In this document: positions 23,276 to 30,928 of the stretch, piece by piece | Layout: each line of letters starts with the position of its first letter | Numbering within the stretch: position 1 is the stretch's first letter | Program-made: the position numbers and the translations under genes | The notes under the pieces: model-generated | What the model was told of the DNA's origin: nothing | Databases searched by the model: none | What the model saw: only the letters and a program-made list of their open reading frames with translations | Source of the DNA: Lachnospiraceae bacterium | Lineage (GTDB): Bacteria > Bacillota > Clostridia > Lachnospirales > Lachnospiraceae | Assembly: GCA_017513005.1 (NCBI GenBank) | Contig: JAFWDM010000125.1 | Location: forward strand, 1 to 47,761 | DNA length: 47,761 nucleotides | Reading direction: 5' to 3'

Positions 23276-24181
23276 ATGTACAGGAAAAGAATCATGCGTG
23301 CCTGCAGCCTGCTCGCAGCCTGTCTGCTGCTTTTGACGTCCTGCGGCAGGGGTCCGCAGCCCGGGACCATTTACGGGAGGGCGGATCAGGAAGAAAATCT
23401 GTATGTAGACCTCACTGCCATGGAGGAGGAAGAGGAGGAGCGCAAAGAGAGGGGACTGCCGGAAGTGGAGATCACAGACAGCGGCTATACGGTCACACAG
23501 ATCGATGAATCAGACGTCTATCCACCGAAAAAGACCGATGAGGACGGGAACCGTCTGCCTGCCTATCTGGTGGTCTTTGCCGTCCGGCTCTCGAACCGGG
23601 AAGGAGAAGCTGCGCTTGTGCGCCCCGAAGTGACGGCAGTGGCTGAGGACGCGTACGGGAACACCATTTCCAGCACTACAAAGACGGTATTGACCTATCT
23701 TCTTCCCGGGGATGAGATCGCCTTTGCCTCTGACTTTACCGTGCGGGGGGAGTACCCGGACCACATCACCTTTTCTGCGGAGGCGGAGGACCCGGAGGTG
23801 TTTTACCCGACAGAGGAGGAACTGCAGATGCCGCCTTCAGACAGCTATGAGGCCGGGGAGGTGAAAGTGCGCGTGCTCTCCGCCTTTGAGGAGAATCCGC
23901 CGTCTGCAGGCAGAAAAAATGCAAAGGGGCTTGCAAAAGGCTATTTCCGGCTCGGGGAGCTTCCGGAACTGTCGGGAGAGATCCGCTGTCATACCGGGGA
24001 GGAGCAGGAGGCCTACGTCACTGTCCTCTACAGAGATGACGACCGGATCCTCGGAGGGGAGACCGGAAGGGTCAGGATCCCGGCGGGGCAGACAGCCGGC
24101 TATGTTCTCACGGCGGCTGCGCCGATCCCCGAGGGAACGGACAGCTTCGATGTCTGTGCGTTTTCCATCGCAGAATATTAG
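23276..24181 (+). CDS. Membrane-anchored lipoprotein, function unknown
   Basis: 301 aa. Residues 1-22 are a lipoprotein signal peptide ending in the lipobox LLTSC with Cys23, so it should be lipid-anchored on the outer face of the membrane. The mature part begins with a Glu-rich stretch (MEEEEEERKE) and then two beta-rich, Ig-like halves: about 65-160 (YLVVFAVRLSNREGEAALVRPEVTAVAED...) and about 185-300 (VTVLYRDDDRILGGETGRVRIPAGQTAGYVL). The pattern of alternating strands with LSN and GET-G-V-IPAGQ recalls FxLYD/DUF5067-like domains of Clostridia, which have no known catalytic role. Start ATG 23276 after AAAGGAA; ATG 23294 is a possible alternative. It has its own promoter and terminator (24185). 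Confidence 0.8.
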   Translation: MYRKRIMRACSLLAACLLLLTSCGRGPQPGTIYGRADQEENLYVDLTAMEEEEEERKERGLPEVEITDSGYTVTQIDESDVYPPKKTDEDGNRLPAYLVVFAVRLSNREGEAALVRPEVTAVAEDAYGNTISSTTKTVLTYLLPGDEIAFASDFTVRGEYPDHITFSAEAEDPEVFYPTEEELQMPPSDSYEAGEVKVRVLSAFEENPPSAGRKNAKGLAKGYFRLGELPELSGEIRCHTGEEQEAYVTVLYRDDDRILGGETGRVRIPAGQTAGYVLTAAAPIPEGTDSFDVCAFSIAEY

Positions 24182-24184
24182 GAG

Positions 24185-24204
24185 AAACCGCCGCGCGGTT
24201 TTTC
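24185..24204 (+). terminator. Terminator of the lipoprotein gene
   Basis: AAACCGC (24185-24191), 3-base loop, GCGGTTT (24195-24201), then TT. It starts four bases after the stop codon. Confidence 0.75.
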
Positions 24205-24326
24205 TTCGGGATTATTTTTCTGCGGACATTTTTCTCTTCGGGAATTTTTTCTCCGGGAATTTTTCCCTTCGGATAATTTTCCCTTCGGATAATTATCTCT
24301 TCGGATATTTTTCTCTTCGGGTATTA
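24205..24326. repeat. T-rich 16-bp tandem repeat with CTTCGG in each unit
   Basis: About seven imperfect units, best at the 3' end: CTTCGGATAATTTTCC, CTTCGGATAATTATCT, CTTCGGATATTTTTCT, period 16. The array fills the space between the lipoprotein terminator and the ribosome site of the peptidase gene. In RNA each unit shows CUUCGG, the sequence of the stable UUCG tetraloop, but with weak flanking stems. Confidence 0.8.
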
Positions 24327-24339
24327 GAAAGGAGGAAAC

Positions 24340-26856
24340 ATGGATCGTGAAAGGCCTCGCGGCAGAGACAAAAATGTGACCGGGCAGGGAACCGGCCTGG
24401 GACGCCGGGGGAACGGCCTGGGGACAGGCCCCGTCGGCTCGAAGGACGGATACAGCGGCCGGGGGAGCGGTGCGGGCACCGGGGGCGGCAGACGCATCAC
24501 CCGCGGAGCAGGCCTCAGCCTTCCGGTGATCATCATAGCGATCATCGCCTACCTGTTCGGGGGCGGGAATCTCCTCGGCGGAGGCGGAGGGAGCACGGTC
24601 AGCTATGACTACGGCAGTGCCAACGAGACCTCCGGCGGAAGCTTCGGGGGCCTGCTCGGCGGATCATCCGGAACCTCCCAGACCAGTTCCTCCGGCGGCG
24701 GATCGGGCTCTTCCGGAAGTTCCTGGTCCGGCAGCGGGGCGGTCGGCACCCTGAATGAGCAGGTCGCCTCCGGGTCCAGGGAAAAGTACACGCAGATCCG
24801 GGGGGGCGGGAAAGACGTCGTCACGATCATGCTGTATATGTGCGGCACCGACCTTGAATCCCGCAGCAGGATGGCTACTTCAGACCTGCAGGAAATGGTC
24901 TCCGCGAACATCTCCGACAATGTCAACCTGATCGTTTACACCGGCGGCTGCAGCAAGTGGAACAACAATATCGTCAGCAGCAGGACGAACCAGATCTATC
25001 AGGTCAAAGAAGGGGGTCTCATCTCTCTCAATGACAATGTCGGGGCCCTGCCGATGACAGATCCCTCCACGCTGTCCTCCTTTATCAGGTTCTGCGCAAA
25101 GAATTTTCCCGCAGACCGCAACGAGCTGATCCTCTGGGACCACGGGTCCGGGTCGGTCAGCGGCTACGGGTATGATGAGAAGTTTAAAAACAGCGGATCC
25201 ATGACGCTTTCCGGGATCAGCCGGGCCCTGAAGGACGGCGGCGTGACCTTTGACTTCGTGGGATTTGACGCCTGTCTGATGGCGACGGCGGAGACCGGCC
25301 TCATGCTGGACGATCACGCGGATTACATGATCGCTTCGGAGGAGACGGAGCCCGGCATCGGCTGGTACTACACCAACTGGCTGACGGCGCTGAGCAAAAA
25401 TACGTCCATGTCCACGCTTGAGCTGGGGAAGCGCATCGTCGATGATTTTGTACAGACCTGTGAGAAACGAACGCCCGGCCAGGGAACGACCCTCTCTGTA
25501 GTCGACCTGGCGGAGCTCTCCTCGACGCTTCCGTCAAAGCTGGGCGCCTTTTCCAGAACGATCACAAAGAGTATTCAGGACAAGGACTTTAAGAAGATCT
25601 CTGCTGCCCGCAGCGGAACCCGTGAATTCGCGCGTTCCTCCCGGATCGACCAGGTGGACCTCGCCCACCTCGCCTACAATGTGGGCAATAAAGAGGGCGG
25701 AGACCTGGCAGAGACGATCCGCAGTGCGGTGAAATATAATCGCACGTCCAGAAATATGACAAATGCCTTTGGGCTGTCCATCTATTTCCCCTATCAGCGG
25801 GCCTCCTATGTGGACAAGGCGACGCAGGATTACGCGGAGATCGGCATGGATGCGGACTACGCGAAGGCGATCCGCGCCTTCGCCAGCATGGAGACCGGCG
25901 GTCAGGCGGTCATGGGCGGAAGCGCCGGCGCCTCTCCGATCTACTCCCTTTTCGGGGACATGCTCGGAGGCAGCTCCGGATACAGCGGCTCTTCCTACGG
26001 CAGCGGCTCCTCCTACGGCAGCGGCTCCTCCGCCTCCACGTACAGCGGCAGCAGCCCCTACGGGAGCAGCGACATCTCCGGAGAACTGATCGGACAGCTT
26101 CTCGGCTCCTTCCTCGGGGGTGAGTATGGTACGATCAGCGGCCTGACCGGCAGCAACACCGGGTTCCTCTCCGACCGCGCAATGACGGACGAGGACATGG
26201 TCCAGTACCTCACGGACAACCACATCGATACCAGTGCCCTCTACTGGACCCGAAATGATCAGGGGCAGGCTGTCCTGTCACTCCCGGAGCAGCAGTGGGA
26301 TCTGGTGCAGTCCCTCGACCTCAACCTCTTCTATGATGACGGCGAGGGCTATATCGACCTCGGGCTCGACAATATCTACAGTTTTGACAAGGATGGGAAC
26401 CTTGTGGCGGACGACGGCAGCACCTGGCTGGCGGTCAACGGGCAGATCGTCTCCTACTACCATCTCGACACGACGGAGGACGGCGACACCTGGTCCATCA
26501 CCGGCCGCATTCCCGCTTTCCTGAACGGCGAACGCGTAAATCTCATTGTCGTCTTTGACAATGAGACACCGACCGGCTATATCGCGGGCGCACAGACCGA
26601 CTATCAGGACGAGGCGATCGAAGTCGTCGCCAAAAACCTCACGGAGATCGGAGAGGGGGATACCCTGGACTTTATCTGTGATTTCTACGCCTACGACGGG
26701 ACCTATCAGGACAGCTATCTGATGGGAAAACAGATGAAGGTGGATGGGCCTCTCACGGTCAGCGATGTGACCCTTCCGGCCGGCGGCGTCAGGCTCACCT
26801 ACCGGCTCACGGATATTTATAACCAGGCATACTGGACGGAGAGCATCGGCCGATGA
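24340..26856 (+). CDS. Membrane-anchored clostripain-family (C11) cysteine peptidase
   Basis: 838 aa. An Arg/Gly-rich cytosolic head (1-58) leads to one membrane segment (LSLPVIIIAIIAYLF, about 60-75) and a Gly/Ser-rich linker (about 80-140), so the peptidase faces outward. The C11 domain runs from about 150 to 520: VTIMLYMCGTDLES, ELILWDHGSGS with catalytic His268, and FDFVGFDACLMATAE with catalytic Cys312. Family members cut after Arg or Lys and are often self-activated. A second Gly/Ser/Tyr repeat linker (about 535-575) precedes a C-terminal beta-rich domain (about 640-838) of unknown role. Start ATG 24340 after AAAGGAGG. The last four bases overlap the next gene (ATGA), so the two are translationally coupled. 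Confidence 0.92.
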   Translation: MDRERPRGRDKNVTGQGTGLGRRGNGLGTGPVGSKDGYSGRGSGAGTGGGRRITRGAGLSLPVIIIAIIAYLFGGGNLLGGGGGSTVSYDYGSANETSGGSFGGLLGGSSGTSQTSSSGGGSGSSGSSWSGSGAVGTLNEQVASGSREKYTQIRGGGKDVVTIMLYMCGTDLESRSRMATSDLQEMVSANISDNVNLIVYTGGCSKWNNNIVSSRTNQIYQVKEGGLISLNDNVGALPMTDPSTLSSFIRFCAKNFPADRNELILWDHGSGSVSGYGYDEKFKNSGSMTLSGISRALKDGGVTFDFVGFDACLMATAETGLMLDDHADYMIASEETEPGIGWYYTNWLTALSKNTSMSTLELGKRIVDDFVQTCEKRTPGQGTTLSVVDLAELSSTLPSKLGAFSRTITKSIQDKDFKKISAARSGTREFARSSRIDQVDLAHLAYNVGNKEGGDLAETIRSAVKYNRTSRNMTNAFGLSIYFPYQRASYVDKATQDYAEIGMDADYAKAIRAFASMETGGQAVMGGSAGASPIYSLFGDMLGGSSGYSGSSYGSGSSYGSGSSASTYSGSSPYGSSDISGELIGQLLGSFLGGEYGTISGLTGSNTGFLSDRAMTDEDMVQYLTDNHIDTSALYWTRNDQGQAVLSLPEQQWDLVQSLDLNLFYDDGEGYIDLGLDNIYSFDKDGNLVADDGSTWLAVNGQIVSYYHLDTTEDGDTWSITGRIPAFLNGERVNLIVVFDNETPTGYIAGAQTDYQDEAIEVVAKNLTEIGEGDTLDFICDFYAYDGTYQDSYLMGKQMKVDGPLTVSDVTLPAGGVRLTYRLTDIYNQAYWTESIGR

Positions 26857-27548
26857 TCAGAAAGACCATAGAGAAGGGCATAGAAAAGGGAAAACGCATC
26901 GGAAGGCATTCCGCGGTTTTTCATGCCGGAAAAGTGAATCAAAACAGGGGACAGGAGGGATCCGGAAGATGGATCCCTTTTGCCGCCTACTGTACGACCG
27001 GCCGGTTTATGAAGCTGGGATCCGGGTTCCGGAGACACTGCGGTCCGACGGCGGCTGTCAATCTCATCCTGACGCTGCGGCGGTATCATGAAAGCATAAA
27101 GCGCACAGCCGCCGGGGCGGAGAGAAAAGCGCCGCAGGGACATGAATCCCCCGAGGAGCTCTTCCTCCTGTGTACGGGGATCGGCAGACAGGCCCTTGCC
27201 TATTGGAATACGGATGTTCTGGGACGGTTCGGCGGTACATCGAATTTCCTGACGGGGATCTTTCTGCGCAGATGCCTGCGCGCGGCGGGGCTGGCAGGCG
27301 TTTCGGTGCGCTTCAACCCCTGGATCACCCCGGATGCCGTGGAAAAGGCCCTGGAAAGGGGCCAGATCGTCTATCTCGAAGTCTACCGGCACCCCAGATA
27401 CAAAAACCATCACATGCTCTGCTATGCCTGCCGCGTGGAGAATGGCACGCGCAGATTCCTTCTGGCCGACGGCTGGTCCCCGGCTCCGGTCTGGACGGAG
27501 GAGAAGGGCCTGGGGCACGGACATTTCCTGACCGTCTCCTGCAGGTGA
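26853..27548 (+). CDS. Papain-fold (C39-like) cysteine peptidase-type protein
   Basis: 231 aa. HCGPTAAVNLI at 62-72 matches the catalytic-Cys motif of C39-like peptidases (Cys63), HHMLCYAC supplies His187 and FLLADGW Asp206, giving a plausible Cys-His-Asp triad in the right order. No signal peptide or membrane helix is evident; the first 35 residues are basic. It starts inside the stop codon of the C11 peptidase gene (ATGA, 26853-26856), so it is very likely made together with it. It could process or be processed by that peptidase, or be an inactive-fold relative. The exact family is not recognised, and the activity is inferred from motifs only. Confidence 0.72.
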   Translation: MIRKTIEKGIEKGKRIGRHSAVFHAGKVNQNRGQEGSGRWIPFAAYCTTGRFMKLGSGFRRHCGPTAAVNLILTLRRYHESIKRTAAGAERKAPQGHESPEELFLLCTGIGRQALAYWNTDVLGRFGGTSNFLTGIFLRRCLRAAGLAGVSVRFNPWITPDAVEKALERGQIVYLEVYRHPRYKNHHMLCYACRVENGTRRFLLADGWSPAPVWTEEKGLGHGHFLTVSCR

Positions 27549-27707
27549 TGCCAGCATGTCCGGGGGCGGCAGCATCTTCCCCGGGGCGGCACAGGATCCC
27601 ATGCCTGCAGGAAGGCGGTGGACGCAGAGAAGTAATCTTTCCGGCCTGGCGCAGGACCAGATGCCGGGAGTCAACAGACAGGTCTGTGCGCGAAGGCTGC
27701 GGGATGC

Positions 27708-27737
27708 GCTCATAAAAATGCCGCTCATAAAAATGCA
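27708..27737. repeat. 15-bp tandem duplicate
   Basis: GCTCATAAAAATGCC at 27708 and GCTCATAAAAATGCA at 27723, next to the tRNA terminator. The rest of the 27549-27737 spacer shows no gene. Confidence 0.7.
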
Positions 27738-27770
27738 TAAAAAAACCGGAGATCTGAGACAGATCTCCGG
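27738..27770 (-). terminator. Terminator of the tRNA-Thr gene
   Basis: CCGGAGATCTG (27746-27756) pairs perfectly with CAGATCTCCGG (27760-27770). On the minus strand it is followed by a run of seven T. The poly-A on the plus side means it mainly serves the tRNA. Confidence 0.92.
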
Positions 27771-27779
27771 AAACAGAAG

Positions 27780-27852
27780 AGCTGGCAACGAGAATCGAAC
27801 TCGTGACCTCCGCACTACCAATGCGACGCACTACCGACTGTGCTATGCCAGC
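27780..27852 (-). tRNA. tRNA-Thr (anticodon GGT)
   Basis: Cloverleaf read on the minus strand: acceptor GCTGGCA/TGCCAGC, D arm GCAC...GTGC, anticodon stem TCGCA/TGCGG with loop TTGGTAG (anticodon GGT, reads ACC/ACU), T arm ACGAG-TTCGATT-CTCGT. The discriminator base is T and CCA is not encoded, so CCA must be added by nucleotidyltransferase. A sigma-A promoter (27889-27916) and an intrinsic terminator flank it as a single-gene unit. Confidence 0.95.
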
Positions 27853-27888
27853 ATGAATTTGCTGCGCTGTTTTCCGCAACGAACGTAT

Positions 27889-27916
27889 ATTATCACATCA
27901 GGCGGACTCTTGTCAA
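27889..27916 (-). promoter_or_regulatory. Promoter of the tRNA-Thr gene
   Basis: Minus strand: perfect TTGACA (27911-27916), 16 bases, GATAAT (27889-27894). It overlaps the leader of the divergent HD gene, whose own promoter is not clear. Confidence 0.75.
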
Positions 27917-27950
27917 TCGGATTTTTAAAAAAAGAAGGAGAAATCGAAGG

Positions 27951-28385
27951 ATGCTGTATACAGAGCTGACGAAAAGAGCGATGGTGATCTGTTTCGATGC
28001 ACATAAAAACCAGAGAGATAAAGGCGGAGTACCCTATGTCTTCCATCCTTTTCATGTGGCGGAGCAGATGGAGACGGAAGAGGAGATCTGTACCGCGCTC
28101 CTCCACGATGTCGTGGAGGACACGGCATTGACATTGGACCGGCTGGCGGCGGAAGGTTTCCCGCCTTCCGTGATCGAGGCGCTGTCCCTGCTGACCCATA
28201 AAGACGGCACGCCCTATCTGGAATATGTCGAGCGCCTCAAGGACAATCCGATCGCGGCGGTGGTCAAGCTCGCAGATCTGGAGCACAACAGCATGCCGGG
28301 AAGGCTTTCGGAAATAAAGGAGCGGGACCGGGAGCGCCTGGAGAAATACCGCAGGGCACGGGAGATCCTCACGAAGAGATCCTGA
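27951..28385 (+). CDS. Small HD-domain hydrolase (SpoT/MESH1-like)
   Basis: 144 aa made up almost only of an HD domain with RelA/SpoT-hydrolase spacing: HPFHVA (His35), LLHDVVEDT (His52, Asp53, Glu56, Asp57) and VKLADLEHN (Asp109, Asn113). In small alarmone hydrolases these residues hold Mn and remove pyrophosphate from (p)ppGpp; no synthetase, TGS or ACT domain is attached. The sequence cannot tell whether the substrate is (p)ppGpp or another nucleotide. Start ATG 27951 after AAGGAG; the frame opens earlier, but that part lies over the tRNA and its promoter. It stands alone between the tRNA and a transporter operon. Confidence 0.85.
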   Translation: MLYTELTKRAMVICFDAHKNQRDKGGVPYVFHPFHVAEQMETEEEICTALLHDVVEDTALTLDRLAAEGFPPSVIEALSLLTHKDGTPYLEYVERLKDNPIAAVVKLADLEHNSMPGRLSEIKERDRERLEKYRRAREILTKRS

Positions 28386-28990
28386 ATTATGTATTTTTTT
28401 TAGTTCTTTTGAAAAAAAAATATGTATTCCGTTGCGAATATCCAGTGAATGTGATACTTTTCACATGAGCATTATTCGACGGAAAATGCATCATTATTAT
28501 TCTGCAAAATGAAGGCGGCTGCCGCACCGGATATCCGGGCTGTTGTGAATCAGTACCTCCGGAGATCGGTATTTTCAATCAGTACTTTCTATCAGTACTT
28601 TCTATCAGCACTACGTGCTGCGGCAGGCACCGGCCAGTTCCGGCAAAAAGGCTTTGCCCATATACGACTTTGAAGGAGCGTGTAATGGGAAGATCTGCGG
28701 GGGCGGTGGACCGGCGCGAAAACGGCTGTTCTTTGCGGAGGGGTTTTTGCGGTCTTTTGCAGGAACCTGCCTATATTCTGATGAGGGGCGTTCGCCCTGC
28801 TTTTTCCAAAATGCTTACTACAATTTCATATTTGTTCCACCCATGCTTTTTTGCGCAGGGCGTTTTTGTGTTTTGCGGCTGCGAAGATCCGCAATGCCGG
28901 AAGAGCCTGTCGGCGCACGGCGCGAAAAGCAAACTGTCACGGCGGGATTTTTTTAAATCCTGCAATCACACATTCCAAAAAGGGAGAAAA
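28386..28990 (+). other. Long leader/intergenic region before the peptide transporter operon
   Basis: About 600 bases without a supportable gene. Seen in order: a T run/A run inverted repeat just after the HD gene (28392-28422), a CRP-like palindrome (28450-28465), CCGGATATCCGG palindrome near 28532, a 13-bp tandem repeat ATCAGTACTTTCT (28578, 28591, decayed 28604), a short GGGGC/GCCCT hairpin followed by T run (28785-28806), TTGCGG/CCGCAA hairpin (28873-28894). The transporter reading frame is open from 28670 but that extension is not conserved-looking and lacks a signal peptide. Confidence 0.5.
28450..28465. promoter_or_regulatory. CRP/FNR-type palindrome overlapping an extended -10
   Basis: TGTGA-TACTTT-TCACA is an exact match to the TGTGA-N6-TCACA pattern bound by CRP-family regulators. 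It overlaps TGTGATACT, an extended -10-like sequence, which would suit a repressor or a site-specific switch. It is 526 bases from the transporter start. Binding is not shown. Confidence 0.4.
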
Positions 28991-30643
28991 ATGATGAAAA
29001 AGAGATTGGCAGCATTGGTTATGGGGGCGGTGATGACTGCCTCATTGATCGCAGGCTGCGGCGGCTCCTCCTCCGGGACCAGCTCCGCGGCTTCTGATGC
29101 GACTGCTTCCGCAGGGACTGAAGCAGCAGGTGAAATACTTGAAGGCGGAGACTTTATCAAGGGTGTCTCCACAGAGCCTCCGGGATTTGATCCTTTCACT
29201 GTGCAGACGGCGGATGCCAGAAGTATTTTCTTTAATATTTATGAAGGCCTCATGGGCACGGAGACGGACGGCAGCTTCAAGCCCGCCATCGCGGAGTCCT
29301 ACGAGGTGGCTGATGACCTGCAGACCTATACTTTTACCCTTCGGGACGGCGTGAAGTTCCACAACGGAAACCTGCTCACCATGGACGATGTCCTGTATTC
29401 TGTGGAAAAGGCCATTGCCTCCTCCATCACCGGCTACGGCGAGATCGATGTCTACTATGCGGGCGGCAAGTCCTACACCCCTGTCTTCAAGACCGAAAAG
29501 GATGAGGAAGGCAATGACAAGCAGGTCTTTGACAAGGTCGATGTCGCTGATTCCGCGGATGCTCCTGCGGATGACAAGACCCTGGTTATCCATCTGAACA
29601 CACCGGACAGCGGCTTCCCCGCTGTTGTCACCCACCCCATCGTCCCTAAGGATGCGGAAGATCTGGCTACGAATCCGATCGGTACAGGTCCCTTCATGAT
29701 GTCCGAGTTCGTGGAGCAGGACTACACACTGCTCACAAAATTCGAGGATTACTGGGGCGAGCCGGCTCACCTGGATACAGTCACTCTCAAGTATTATGAA
29801 AATACGGCAGAGCTGGCGACCAACTATCTGGCCGGCGCGATCGACGGCTTCAACTCCAATGCGGGCGGCTGGAAAGAGCTCGAGGGCGTGGAGCATATCG
29901 AGAACACCCGCCACGCCAATGCAGTCCAGGTCCTGGCTCTCAACAATGAGTTCGGTCCCTTCCAGGATGTGCGTGTACGTCAAGCAGTGGCCTATGCGAT
30001 CGATACCCAGGAGGTCATTGACACCGTGAGCTACGGCAGGGGCACGAAGGCAGGCACACCTGTCACGCCCGGTCTGGAGAAATATTTTAACGATGAACTG
30101 ACCGACGTCTACGATGTCAATATCGACAAGGCGAAGGAGCTCCTCAAGGAAGCCGGTCAGGAGAACCTGAGCTTCACGATCCGCGTTCCCTCCAACTATC
30201 AGGTGCATGTGGACGCAGCCCAGAACATCCTCAACCAGCTCAAGAAGGCGGGCATCACGGTGGAGATCGAATCCGTTGACTGGCCCACCTGGCTGAACCG
30301 CGTCTACAAGGAGAGCGAGTATGAGGCAACGATCGTCTCGGTCGACGGCAACATCGCCTTCCCCACTGCTTTCCTGAGCAGATACGTTTCCACGGCTGAC
30401 AACAACTTCATCCGCTTCAAGTCCGAGGCTTTTGATGATGTCTACGAGAAGGCGACCCTGGCGACGGATGATGCCGAGCAGGTCAAGCTCTTCAAGGAAG
30501 CGCAGAAGGTCCTCAGCGACGAGTGCGCAAGTGTCTATATCCAGGACATCGACGCGATCGTCATCAACAATATGAACTTCGACGGTTTCCGCGCATATCC
30601 GCTGTATGTGGATGACTATTCCGCCATCTACCGGGTGAAATGA
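28991..30643 (+). CDS. Oligopeptide-type ABC transporter, substrate-binding lipoprotein
   Basis: 550 aa, family 5 extracellular solute-binding protein, which captures peptides (or, in some relatives, nickel or sugars) outside the membrane. Signal peptide MMKKRLAALVMGAVMTASLIAGC with lipobox Cys23, then a Ser/Ala/Thr spacer. Family signatures follow: GDFIKGVSTEPPGFDPF, FFNIYEGLM, YTFTLRDGVKFHNG, IGTGPFMMSEF, and VRQAVAYAIDTQEVI in the C-terminal lobe. An extra segment near residues 160-200 (TPVFKTEKDEEGNDKQVF...) lies before the IVPKD hinge region. Start: ATG 28991 (or 28994) after AGGGAG; the open frame back to 28670 lacks support. First gene of a five-gene operon; a stable hairpin after it may keep its mRNA more abundant than that of the permeases. 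Confidence 0.95.
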   Translation: MMKKRLAALVMGAVMTASLIAGCGGSSSGTSSAASDATASAGTEAAGEILEGGDFIKGVSTEPPGFDPFTVQTADARSIFFNIYEGLMGTETDGSFKPAIAESYEVADDLQTYTFTLRDGVKFHNGNLLTMDDVLYSVEKAIASSITGYGEIDVYYAGGKSYTPVFKTEKDEEGNDKQVFDKVDVADSADAPADDKTLVIHLNTPDSGFPAVVTHPIVPKDAEDLATNPIGTGPFMMSEFVEQDYTLLTKFEDYWGEPAHLDTVTLKYYENTAELATNYLAGAIDGFNSNAGGWKELEGVEHIENTRHANAVQVLALNNEFGPFQDVRVRQAVAYAIDTQEVIDTVSYGRGTKAGTPVTPGLEKYFNDELTDVYDVNIDKAKELLKEAGQENLSFTIRVPSNYQVHVDAAQNILNQLKKAGITVEIESVDWPTWLNRVYKESEYEATIVSVDGNIAFPTAFLSRYVSTADNNFIRFKSEAFDDVYEKATLATDDAEQVKLFKEAQKVLSDECASVYIQDIDAIVINNMNFDGFRAYPLYVDDYSAIYRVK

Positions 30644-30669
30644 TGCAGGACCGCCGGACAGGCGCGCAG

Positions 30670-30709
30670 CGTTACATGTCAACGCCCTTCGAGGGGGCAT
30701 GAAGTAACG
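30670..30709. repeat. Dispersed palindromic element, copy C
   Basis: CGTTAC (30670-30675) and GTAACG (30704-30709) enclose the core CGCCCTTCGAGGGGGC. It is the most compact copy and shares the flank GCGCGCAGCGTTACA with copy B. Confidence 0.7.
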
Positions 30710-30717
30710 TATATTCT

Positions 30718-30752
30718 TCTCTCCGGTCTGCAGAAAATGCGGGCCGGAGAGA
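30718..30752 (+). other. Intercistronic hairpin in the peptide transporter operon
   Basis: TCTCTCCGG (30718-30726) pairs with CCGGAGAGA (30744-30752); GC/GC pairs extend it inside. Only TTTG follows, so it is at most a partial terminator. Such stems after binding-protein genes usually protect the upstream message. Confidence 0.6.
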
Positions 30753-30767
30753 TTTGTGAGAGGCTGC

Positions 30768-30830
30768 GTCCTGTACACAGATACAGATGTCCTGTACACA
30801 GATACAGATGTCCTGTACACGGGCGTCTGT
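30768..30830. repeat. 21-bp tandem repeat
   Basis: GTCCTGTACACAGATACAGAT at 30768 and 30789, and a half-matching unit at 30810. It lies about 100 bases before the first permease gene. Confidence 0.85.
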
Positions 30831-30928
30831 GTCCTTACCCGGACAGTCTTCCGGAATAAGACAGACGTACGAAAACCCGCTTCCGGCCTGCTGCCGCAGG
30901 GCGGGGGCTGAAAAAAAGGGAGAAAGCC

